64,000 nt of DNA. Origin: Paraplanobispora siamensis (GTDB lineage: Bacteria; Actinomycetota; Actinomycetes; Streptosporangiales; Streptosporangiaceae). Position numbers and translations under genes: made by a program. Shown one piece after another: positions 17,061 to 24,542 of the stretch. The notes under the pieces were generated by a model. That model saw only the letters and a program-made list of their open reading frames with translations. It did not search any database and was not told the origin of the DNA. The DNA is taken from the NCBI RefSeq assembly GCF_016863175.1, contig NZ_BOOJ01000057.1:1-64000 (forward strand), in the 5' to 3' direction. Position 1 is the first letter of the stretch. Every line of letters begins with the position of its first letter.

Positions 17061-17343
17061 CCCACTGCGAGGCGCAGGACTCTGCCCCGGCGGCGCGGCG
17101 GGCGGGAACATGGAAGTACGACACCCGCTGGAGCGGGGATCGAGGGGCCGGCCCGGAGAGGCGATCTCCGGGCGGCGGTCCCGCCCGGATGACAGGGGAA
17201 GGGCGACGGCGGCCGTACGGCCACCAGACCCGCCGCCGTTCAGGCGGCATCCCTGCTTCGACGGGCGGACCACCGGCCTCGGGATCCGAGCTCGGCGGGT
17301 GCCGTTGTATCCGGCCCGGCCGGATCGGCGCCGGGAGGATTCG

Positions 17344-17792
17344 ATGACACGTCGCATCGTGGTAGGGGTGGACGGATCGTCCGCCTCCCGTGACGCCCTG
17401 CTGCAGGCACGGGCCGAGGCGGGACTGCGCGGTGCGGCGCTGACCGTGGTGCACGCGGTGTACTGGGATCCGATCGGCACCGAGCTGCTCGTCCCGGACA
17501 GACGCAACTGCGGCAGTGGGGGCACCATCTGCTGGACGGGGTGCTGGCCGCGGCGAACTCGTCGATCGACGTCCAGGCGGGCGTCCAGGTCGACGTCCGC
17601 CCGGTGGTGGCCCACGGCCACCCCGCACAGGTCCTGCTCCCCTACGCCAGGCGCGCCGATCTGCTCGTGAGCGGCTCCCGCGGGCACGGCGCCCTGTCCC
17701 GGCTGACGCTGGGTTCGGTCAGCACCTACTGCGCCGAGCACGCCCGCTGCCCGGTCATGGTGGTCAAGGAGCACGAGGCCGTCACCGGCTGA
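17344..17792 (+). pseudogene. Universal stress protein, single domain, frameshifted
   Basis: The first frame from ATG 17344 encodes a UspA start (RRIVVGVDGSSASRDAL) through VVHAVYWDPIGTELLVPD. At about 17497-17502 the homology moves to another frame, which continues QLRQWGHHLLDGVL, then VSGSRGHGALSRLTLGSVS (the ATP-binding loop) and ends at 17792. Restoring one base would give a normal protein of about 149 residues. A recent mutation and a sequencing error are equally possible. The ribosome site GGGAGGA precedes the start. Confidence 0.85.
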
Positions 17793-17937
17793 CCTCCCGC
17801 GGGCGGTCCGGAACCGACGAAAGGTCCGCCGGGCCCGGGGCTTTCGCCTCTGGGGCCGGCCGCGGGCGCGTGGGGTAATGGGGTCACCGGGACCGATCGG
17901 GGGGACCCGTTCGCGTCTCACGCGGAGGATCGCGGTG

Positions 17938-19158
17938 ATGTCGGGGAGACCGTCGGCACAGGAGCCTCCGGCCGCCTCCCGGGTGGGAACGGAGCGGCTG
18001 GTCTTCGCCGACGTGCTGAGAACCGCGCTCGTCGCCATGGTGATCGTCCACCACGCCGCCCAGGCGTACGGCCCCACCGGCGGCACCTGGCCCGTGGAGG
18101 ATCCGGCGCAGAGCGAGTGGTTCCGGCCGTTCTACACGGTGAACGCGGCGATCGGCCTGGGCCTGCTGTTCCTGCTGGCCGGATACTTCGTCCCCGCCTC
18201 CTGCGACCGCAAGGGATCCGGGTGCTTCCTGCGGGAGCGCTGGGCCCGCATCGGGGTGCCGATGGTGTTCTTCGCCCTGGTGGTGCACCTGCCCCTCGTC
18301 TATCTCTACGTGGACCGCCCTCCCCTCGGTGAGTTCACCGGCGCGCTGTACGAGAGCGGCTGGCAGGGCCTGTACATGCACCTGTGGTTCCTGGCGCACC
18401 TGCTGCTGTACTCGGCGGTGTACGTGGGGTGGCGGAGCCTTTCCGGCCGGTTCGCCGGAGCCGGGCCGCCCCGCAGGGCGTGGCCGCCGCCGGACCACGC
18501 CGCCGTCGCCGGGTTCGTCGTGGGGCTGGCCCTGGTCACCTGGGTCGTCCGCTGGTGGTACCCCGTCGACGAGTGGGTGCCGCTGCTGTTCGTGGTGCCC
18601 GCCGAGCCCGCGCACCTGCCGCAGTACGTCAGCCTGTTCACGTTGGGCGTCATGGCCTGCCGGGGCGACTGGCTGCGCCGGATCCCGGACAGGACCGGCG
18701 CCCTCTGGCTCGGCGTCGGGCTGTTCTCGGCGGCGGCCATGTACCTCCTTCAGGGCCTCGCCCCCGAGTTGTACGTGGACCTCGTGGCGCCGGGCGGGTT
18801 CACTGGCGGATCGCTGGTGCGCAGCACGTGGGAGACGCTGATCTGCGTCGGCCTCGGTGTGGGGCTGATCGTCCTGTGCCGCAGGCTCTTCAACCGGCCC
18901 GGCCGGCTGCTCGCGGCGATGGCGGACGCGAGTTACGCCGCGTACATCCTGCACGTCGTGATCGTCGTCGTGCTCCAGCTGCTGATCCTGAGCCCGCCGC
19001 TGCCGGCCGTCGTCAAGTTCGCCCTGGTCGCGGCGGGCGGAGTCGGATTGTCGTTCGGCGTCGGGCATCTGTCCCGCGGGGTACCCGGTCTCAAGGTCGT
19101 GCTGGGCACCGCTCCGGAGACTCCTCACCGTTTGCGATCCTTACGCCCCAAGGGTTAA
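17938..19158 (+). CDS. Acyltransferase family 3 membrane protein
   Basis: This integral membrane protein of about 406 residues has around ten hydrophobic segments and belongs to the acyltransferase-3/OafA-like family, which transfers acyl groups to carbohydrates or other envelope molecules. It opens with RLVFADVLRTALVAMVIVHHAAQ, which includes the conserved membrane His pair. The acceptor is unknown. GGAGG at 17924-17928 supports either GTG 17935 or ATG 17938. The stop lies inside the GGTTAACC just before the TetR operator-like repeat. Confidence 0.82.
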   Translation: MSGRPSAQEPPAASRVGTERLVFADVLRTALVAMVIVHHAAQAYGPTGGTWPVEDPAQSEWFRPFYTVNAAIGLGLLFLLAGYFVPASCDRKGSGCFLRERWARIGVPMVFFALVVHLPLVYLYVDRPPLGEFTGALYESGWQGLYMHLWFLAHLLLYSAVYVGWRSLSGRFAGAGPPRRAWPPPDHAAVAGFVVGLALVTWVVRWWYPVDEWVPLLFVVPAEPAHLPQYVSLFTLGVMACRGDWLRRIPDRTGALWLGVGLFSAAAMYLLQGLAPELYVDLVAPGGFTGGSLVRSTWETLICVGLGVGLIVLCRRLFNRPGRLLAAMADASYAAYILHVVIVVVLQLLILSPPLPAVVKFALVAAGGVGLSFGVGHLSRGVPGLKVVLGTAPETPHRLRSLRPKG

Positions 19159-19193
19159 CCTAGGAGCATTAGGGGGAGCCTATAGATCCTAGG
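19159..19193. promoter_or_regulatory. Inverted repeat, likely TetR operator
   Basis: CCTAGGA (19159-19165) and TCCTAGG (19187-19193) form a perfect 7-bp inverted repeat with a 21-base spacer. It brackets a TATAGA hexamer that could be a -10 box. It lies 16 bases before the TetR start, and such placement is usual for autorepression. Confidence 0.55.
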
Positions 19194-19208
19194 AAAGGTG
19201 GTGCGCGC

Positions 19209-19802
19209 ATGCCGCGGGCCGGGTTGACGGCGGACCGGGTGACGCTCGCCGGGGCCGAGCTGGCCGACGAGGTCGGGCTCGACCACGTGACCATGGCGGC
19301 GGTGGCGCGGCGGCTCGGGGTGAAGGACGCCAGCCTCTACGCGCACGTCCGCGGCCTGGAGGACCTGCGCGGGCGGATCGCGCTGCTGGCGGCGGACGAG
19401 AAGACCATCCGCATCGCCGAGGCCACCGCCGGGCGGGCCGGCAGGGACGCGCTGGTGGCGTTCGCGAACGCCTGGCGGCGGTACGCCCACGACCACCCCG
19501 GCCGCTACACCGCGACGCAGATCCCGACGCAGATCGACCCCGAGCTCCTGGCCCTGGCGCCGGGGCCGAGGCGCGCGGTCGAGCTGACCTACAGCATGCT
19601 GCGCGCCTACGCGCTGGACGAGCCCGACCTGACCGACGCGGTCCGGCTGATGCGCAGCATGCTCCACGGCTTCGTCAGCCTCGAGGCCGCGGGCGGGTTC
19701 GCGCACGCGCGCCCGGCGGAGGAGTCCTGGGTCCGTGGCCTCGACGCCCTGCACACCCTCCTTGAGCACTGGCCCGCCCGTCGGGAAGGAGACCCGGCAT
19801 GA
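19209..19802 (+). CDS. TetR/AcrR family transcriptional regulator
   Basis: This 197-residue regulator has an N-terminal HTH (TMAAVARRLGVKDASLYAHV, about residues 28-47) and a helical ligand-binding domain of the TetR-WHG type. GGAAAGGTGG precedes the ATG. Its stop overlaps the start of an alpha/beta hydrolase gene by four bases, so regulator and enzyme are made together, and the ligand may be the substrate of that hydrolase. The inverted repeat just upstream probably mediates autorepression. Confidence 0.9.
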   Translation: MPRAGLTADRVTLAGAELADEVGLDHVTMAAVARRLGVKDASLYAHVRGLEDLRGRIALLAADEKTIRIAEATAGRAGRDALVAFANAWRRYAHDHPGRYTATQIPTQIDPELLALAPGPRRAVELTYSMLRAYALDEPDLTDAVRLMRSMLHGFVSLEAAGGFAHARPAEESWVRGLDALHTLLEHWPARREGDPA

Positions 19803-20674
19803 CCGCCCCGACCATCGGCCGCCTGCGCGTGGACGGCGCCACCCTGCACCACGAGGTACGCGGCAGCGGCCCGCTCCTGCTGCTGATCCCCGGCGGCACC
19901 GGCGGCGCCGCCTCCTTCGACGGCGTCGCCGACGACCTGGCCGGCGACTACACGGTCGCGTCCTACGACCCGCGGGGCCTGTCCCGCAGCCCGCTGGACG
20001 ACCCGGAGGCGCCCCAGTCGGTCGCGCGGCACGCCGAGGATGCCTTGCGGCTGCTGGAGCTGCTGTCCCCGCACGCGCCCGCCCGTGTGGCCGGCTGCAG
20101 TTCGGGGGCGATCGTCGCGCTGCACCTGCTGACCGCCCGTCCCGAGCGGATCGAGCGCGTCGTGGCGCACGAGCCGCCGGTGGTGGAGGTGCTGCCCGAC
20201 GCCGCCGAGCACCGCGCGCTGCTCGCCCGGGTCCGGGACACCTTCGAGCGGGAGGGGCTGATGCCCGCGGCGGCCGTGTTCGCCGCCGGCCTCAGGCGGC
20301 GGCCCGGCGCCGATCCCGTCCCCGCCAGTCCCGCCGTCTCCGCCGCCCCCGCCGACGCCCCGGCGGTGACCGAACTGCCGCCGCAGGCGAGGGCGCGGGT
20401 CGAGCGGACGGTGGCGGACATGCCCTACTTCCTGGGGCGCATCGTGCCGAGCTTCATGGCCTACACCCCGGACGTGGAGCGCCTGGAGGCACTGTCGGAC
20501 CGGCTCGTGCTCGCCGCCGGAACGGACTCGCGCGGTGAGCTGCCCTACCGCCCCGCCGCCTTCCTGGCCGAGGGCTTCGGCACGGAGCTCGTCCACTTCC
20601 CCGGCGGGCACACGGGCCTGAGCACCCACCCCGCCGAGTTCGGCGAACTGCTCCGCAAGGTGCTGAGCGCCTAA
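19799..20674 (+). CDS. Alpha/beta fold hydrolase
   Basis: This 291-residue protein is an alpha/beta hydrolase without signal peptide. The oxyanion region is LLIPGGTGG, the nucleophile elbow is GCSSGA (Ser near residue 101) and the catalytic His is in FPGGHTGL near residue 270. An Ala/Pro-rich linker (residues about 170-190, APADAPAV) sits in the cap region. The substrate is unknown. Coupled translation with the TetR protein suggests an inducible detoxification or ester-cleaving role. Confidence 0.87.
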   Translation: MTAPTIGRLRVDGATLHHEVRGSGPLLLLIPGGTGGAASFDGVADDLAGDYTVASYDPRGLSRSPLDDPEAPQSVARHAEDALRLLELLSPHAPARVAGCSSGAIVALHLLTARPERIERVVAHEPPVVEVLPDAAEHRALLARVRDTFEREGLMPAAAVFAAGLRRRPGADPVPASPAVSAAPADAPAVTELPPQARARVERTVADMPYFLGRIVPSFMAYTPDVERLEALSDRLVLAAGTDSRGELPYRPAAFLAEGFGTELVHFPGGHTGLSTHPAEFGELLRKVLSA

Positions 20675-20816
20675 CGCGGGCGGGCGGGCGGATCGCGGGA
20701 AGCCGCCGCGTTGCGGAAAGTCACCTGGATTACACACTGAGCTACCGTTTCGTCGGTCGCGTGTCACCGAGCGCTCCGAAGGTGGGAGGCGACATCTCCT
20801 ACCTCGAGAGGTGAGC

Positions 20817-21734
20817 ATGTTCCGACGACTCGGTGCCGTACTGACCGTGATGGCCGCCGCCGCGTTCCCGGCCGTGCCGGCGGCCGGTGCGAGCACACCG
20901 GCGGCCGGTGCGAGCACACCGGCGGCCGGCGCGAGCACATCGGCGGCCGTCGCGAGCGCACCGGGACGGGTCGCCAGCGTCGCCCACCGCGGCGCGAGCG
21001 CCCACGCCCCGGAGAACACGATCGCGGCGTTCCGGCTGGCCCGGCGGCAGCAGGCGGACCTGTTCGAGCTGGACGTGCAGGAGACCAGAGACCGCCGGCT
21101 GGTGCTGATGCACGACACCACGCTGGCGCGGACGACGGACGTGGAGAGGGTCTTCCCCGGGCGCGCGCCGTGGCGGGTGGCCGACTTCACCCTGGCGGAG
21201 ATCCGCACGCTGGACGCCGGGTCCTGGTTCGCCCCGGAGTTCGCCGGTGAGCGGGTGCCGACGCTGGGCGAGTCGCTGCGCGCGATGGGGGACGGCGCGA
21301 TGGGGCTGCTGCTGGAGATCAAGGCGCCCTCGCTGTATCCGGGCATCGAGCGGCGCGTCGCCGGCGAACTGCGCCGCCACCCGTCGTGGGTCCGGTCCGG
21401 CCCGCAGGGGCGCCGGCTGATCGTGCAGTCCTTCGACTTCTCCTCGATGCGGCGCTTCCACCGGTTGATGCCGCAGGTCCCGATCGGGCTGCTCGGCACC
21501 CCGGCCGCCGCCTCCCTGCCGGACCTGGCGAGGTTCGCCGACCAGATCAACCCCGCCCACGCCGGCCTGACCGCCCGCTACGTCCGGCGGGTGCACGCCC
21601 TGGGCATGGAGGTCTTCACCTGGACCGTGAACGGCGCCTCCGCCATGCGGCGCGCCGTCGACCTCGGCGTGGACGGGATCATCACCGACCGGCCGGACCT
21701 CCTGGGCGAGGTCCTGTCCGGCCGGGCCGTCTGA
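20817..21734 (+). CDS. Secreted glycerophosphodiester phosphodiesterase
   Basis: This protein of about 305 residues has a Sec signal peptide followed by an Ala/Ser/Thr-rich repeat and then a GDPD barrel. The motifs SVAHRGASAHAPENT, the ELDVQ pair of acidic metal ligands and LMHDTTLARTT are complete, as is LLLEIKAPS. It probably hydrolyses glycerophosphodiesters, or teichoic-acid related polymers, outside the membrane. GAGAGG at 20804-20809 supports ATG 20817 over GTG 20811. Confidence 0.9.
   Translation: MFRRLGAVLTVMAAAAFPAVPAAGASTPAAGASTPAAGASTSAAVASAPGRVASVAHRGASAHAPENTIAAFRLARRQQADLFELDVQETRDRRLVLMHDTTLARTTDVERVFPGRAPWRVADFTLAEIRTLDAGSWFAPEFAGERVPTLGESLRAMGDGAMGLLLEIKAPSLYPGIERRVAGELRRHPSWVRSGPQGRRLIVQSFDFSSMRRFHRLMPQVPIGLLGTPAAASLPDLARFADQINPAHAGLTARYVRRVHALGMEVFTWTVNGASAMRRAVDLGVDGIITDRPDLLGEVLSGRAV
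20880..20963 (+). repeat. Four 21-bp tandem repeats in the GDPD gene
   Basis: Four consecutive copies of a 21-bp unit beginning GCGGCCGGTGCGAGC encode A-A-G-A-S-T-P heptads just after the signal peptide. Copies 1 and 2 are identical; 3 and 4 diverge slightly. Slippage would keep the reading frame. Confidence 0.9.
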
Positions 21735-21751
21735 GATCCGTCTTCTCGCAC

Positions 21752-21774
21752 GCGCCGGGGAAAGCCCCCGGCGC
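21752..21774 (+). terminator. Hairpin after the GDPD gene
   Basis: GCGCCGGGG and CCCCGGCGC form a 9-bp perfect stem with an AAAGC loop, 18 bases after the GDPD stop. No T-run follows. Confidence 0.6.
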
Positions 21775-21870
21775 GAAAAGTCCCCGGTAAGGAAATCTCC
21801 GGCCGGATTCTCCAAGGAGACGGCGGCGGCCGAAACTTGACTCCCGGTGCGAAACTGTGCAAGACAAGGA

Positions 21871-23133
21871 ATGGCGCAAGAGAGGGTGCCGCTTTTGTCG
21901 GAGAATCCGGGAACTGAAAAACCGTCGCCCGAAAACGCGTTTCCGGCCACACTCGACGTGGACGGGCTGCTGGCCTCGGGGTGGCGGCCTCTGGCTTTCC
22001 AGCAGTTCATTCTGAAGGTTCACAGCCGCTGCGACCTGGCCTGCGAATACTGCTACATGTACGAGATGGCGGACCAGTCCTGGAGATCGCAGCCCCGGCG
22101 CATGTCCGAGGCCGTCGTGGACCGTACGGCGCTGCGCATCGCCGAGCACGCGGCGGCCCACGGGCTGGCCGAGGTGGAGGTGGTCCTGCACGGCGGCGAA
22201 CCGCTCCTCGCCGGGCCGGACTTCATCTCGCGCACCGTCCGCGCGATCAGGAGCGAGGCGGCCGATGTAGGCACGCGCGTCCGGGTGGCGATCCAGACCA
22301 ACGGACTCCGTCTCGACGAAGAGTTCCTGCGCCTCTTCGAGCGGTTGGAGATCCGGGTGGGGGTGAGCCTGGACGGTGGTGAGAAGGCCCAGAACCGCCA
22401 CCGGCGTTTCGCCGACGGGAGAGGAAGCCACGCGATCGTCTCGGCCTCGCTCGCCCGACTGACCTCCGGCCGCTTCCACCGTCTGTTCAGCGGCCTGCTG
22501 TGCACGATCGACGTCCGCAACGACCCGGTGGAGACATACGAGGCCCTCCTGGCCTTCGACCCGCCCGCGATCGACTTCCTGCTCCCGCACGGCAACTGGA
22601 TCACGCCTCCGCCCTTCCGGGACCCGGACTCGTCCGCCACGCCGTACGCCGACTGGCTGATCCCCATCTTCGACCGCTGGTACAGCGCGCCGACAGAGGA
22701 GACGGAGATCCGGTTCTTCACCGAGATCATGCGGCTACTGGCGGGGCACGCCTCGCGGACCGAGGCGGTCGGCCTGTCCCCGGCGCGCATGGCCGTCATC
22801 GAGACCGACGGAGGCATCGAGCAGTCGGACTCCTTGAAGTCCAGCTACCACGGAGCCGCCGCGACCCGGATGCACGTCCTGAGCGACTCCTTCGACGCCG
22901 TGCTCCGGCATCCCGCCATAGCCGCGCGTCAGGTCGGCGAGCTGGCCCTCGCCCCCGTCTGCCACGCCTGCGACATCGTCTCCGTCTGCGGCGGCGGCCT
23001 GTACGCCCACCGCTACAACACCGTCGACGGGTTCATGGGGCCCTCGGTCTACTGCCCTGACCTGTACCGGCTCATCGGGCACATCCGTACCAGGTTCGCC
23101 CGCGACGTCGCCCGCATGAAAGGAGGCAGATGA
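21871..23133 (+). CDS. fxsB: Radical SAM/SPASM protein FxsB
   Basis: This protein of about 420 residues is a radical SAM peptide-modifying enzyme of the FxsB type. FQQFILKVHSRCDLACEYCYMY carries the [4Fe-4S] motif Cys54-x3-Cys58-x2-Cys61. The C-terminal part has a Cys-rich SPASM-like region (CHACDIVSVCGGGLYAHRYN, then YCPDLY) for auxiliary clusters. FxsB enzymes are known to form a three-residue cyclophane on an FxS motif at the end of the FxsA peptide, and such a peptide is at 27246. The start is uncertain (GTG 21847, ATG 21871, or TTG 21895, the last with AGAGGG well spaced). Confidence 0.9.
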   Translation: MAQERVPLLSENPGTEKPSPENAFPATLDVDGLLASGWRPLAFQQFILKVHSRCDLACEYCYMYEMADQSWRSQPRRMSEAVVDRTALRIAEHAAAHGLAEVEVVLHGGEPLLAGPDFISRTVRAIRSEAADVGTRVRVAIQTNGLRLDEEFLRLFERLEIRVGVSLDGGEKAQNRHRRFADGRGSHAIVSASLARLTSGRFHRLFSGLLCTIDVRNDPVETYEALLAFDPPAIDFLLPHGNWITPPPFRDPDSSATPYADWLIPIFDRWYSAPTEETEIRFFTEIMRLLAGHASRTEAVGLSPARMAVIETDGGIEQSDSLKSSYHGAAATRMHVLSDSFDAVLRHPAIAARQVGELALAPVCHACDIVSVCGGGLYAHRYNTVDGFMGPSVYCPDLYRLIGHIRTRFARDVARMKGGR

Positions 23134-24542
23134 CGTCTACGCCGGGCCGGGTCTCCGACGCGGTCTTCGCCGAGCTCGCGGCCGGAGGCGGAGGGGCCGA
23201 GGCGTTGCGAGCGTTGCGCGCGTTCCAGCGTTGGCGCACGAGGCTTCTGGTGCGAGGCGTGGTCGAAGAGGCGAAGGCGGCGGGCCATCAGCACGCCGAT
23301 CTGGCTTCTCATGCCTACGACCTGCTGGAGGAGCTCGAGACCCGGGCGAAGGACGCGATCGACGCCGTGCTGGGCTATCCGGCCGCGGGCGCGTGGGCGT
23401 GGCGGGCCTACCAGGCGCTGGCCGGGGACACCCGGAGCGACCGGGCCGATCTCGGACGGCTGGGCGCGCTGGCGCTGGCGTCCGCGATCCGGGCGGGCGT
23501 CGCCTGCGAGATCAGGGTTCCCCTCAGCGGCGGGACGCTCATGCTGCCGTCGCTGGGGGAGATCACCCTTCCCGGGGGCGCGGGCGGCGGGACGGCGGAC
23601 ATCACCGTGCGGCCGGACGGGGAGGACACCGAAGTCCGCCTGGGCCGGTCCGCTGTACGGGTGAACCCGTCCGGGGACGGGACGGGCTGGCGTGCCCTGG
23701 GACGCTTCCCAGTGACCGAGGGCTTCGGCCCGGCACTGGACGACCTCGACCCGTACCGGTGGCCGGTGGATCGGGACGTGGCGCCGAGGCTGACCGCGGG
23801 GCAACGCCGTACCTGGGGGGAGTGCCTCGGGGCGGCCTGGCGCATCCTGGCCGCCGGGCACAGGACCGTCGCCGACGAGGTCGCCTCGGCTGTGACTGTC
23901 CTCGTCCCTCTGCGATCTGTGGACTTCGGTCAGAACAGCGCGAGCGCCCGGGAGTCATTCGGGGCCGTCGCGCTCTCTGAGCCGCGCAGCGGTCTCGGGC
24001 TCGCGGCCACGTTCGCCCACGAGATCCAGCACGTGAAGCTCACGGCGCTGATCGACATGGTCGACCTGACCGTGCCGGACGACGGGCGGCGCTACTACGC
24101 TCCGTGGCGCCCGGACCCTCGTCCCGCGTCCGGGCTCCTGCAAGGTGCCTACGCCTTCATGGGAGTGGCCGACTTCTGGCGGCGGCGGCTCGGGCGCGAG
24201 ACGGGCGCCACGGCGTTCCGGGCCCGGGTGGAGACCGTGCGCTGGCGGGAGGGCGCGTACCTGGTCACCGGCACGCTCCTGCGGAGCGGCTGCCTGACGG
24301 AGCGCGGTGAGGAGTTCGTCGCCGGGATGCGGCGCACCCTCGAGGCGATGCTCGGGGAACCGGCGGACCTGGCCTCGGCGGCACAGGCGCACCGCGAGGC
24401 CGAATGGCACCGTGACACCTGGAACCGGCGCAACGCGGGCCGGGCCGGTGTCGCGCCGGCCGCCGGCTCCTGCAGGCCGCCTGGCCGGTCGGGTCAGGTC
24501 AGCGGCGGATCGAAGTCGCAGTCGACGCGTCGCCCCTCGTAG
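23130..24542 (+). CDS. HExxH-motif putative peptide-modification protein
   Basis: This 470-residue protein overlaps fxsB by four bases. It contains HEIQH at residues 297-301 within FAHEIQHVKLTALIDM, the signature of the family annotated as HExxH putative peptide modification proteins found beside FxsB-like enzymes. The motif looks like a zinc protease site. However, related RiPP-linked proteins have been reported to act as iron-dependent oxygenases, so either proteolysis or hydroxylation of the peptide is possible. There is no signal peptide. Its 3' end overlaps the convergent TPR gene by 49 bases. Confidence 0.82.
   Translation: MTSTPGRVSDAVFAELAAGGGGAEALRALRAFQRWRTRLLVRGVVEEAKAAGHQHADLASHAYDLLEELETRAKDAIDAVLGYPAAGAWAWRAYQALAGDTRSDRADLGRLGALALASAIRAGVACEIRVPLSGGTLMLPSLGEITLPGGAGGGTADITVRPDGEDTEVRLGRSAVRVNPSGDGTGWRALGRFPVTEGFGPALDDLDPYRWPVDRDVAPRLTAGQRRTWGECLGAAWRILAAGHRTVADEVASAVTVLVPLRSVDFGQNSASARESFGAVALSEPRSGLGLAATFAHEIQHVKLTALIDMVDLTVPDDGRRYYAPWRPDPRPASGLLQGAYAFMGVADFWRRRLGRETGATAFRARVETVRWREGAYLVTGTLLRSGCLTERGEEFVAGMRRTLEAMLGEPADLASAAQAHREAEWHRDTWNRRNAGRAGVAPAAGSCRPPGRSGQVSGGSKSQSTRRPS

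Noticed and set aside
17837-17850. GGGGCTTTCGCCTC, a one-mismatch DosR-like box before the acyltransferase gene
   Set aside because: One mismatch without resemblance to the shared core, and the gene downstream has no tie to dormancy; left out to avoid over-calling.
20880-20963. CRISPR-like array
   Set aside because: The 21-bp units are adjacent without spacers and encode heptads in frame within the GDPD gene.
21847-21870. FxsB start at GTG 21847
   Set aside because: No ribosome site precedes it and the added residues (RNCARQG) show no family feature; kept only as an alternative.
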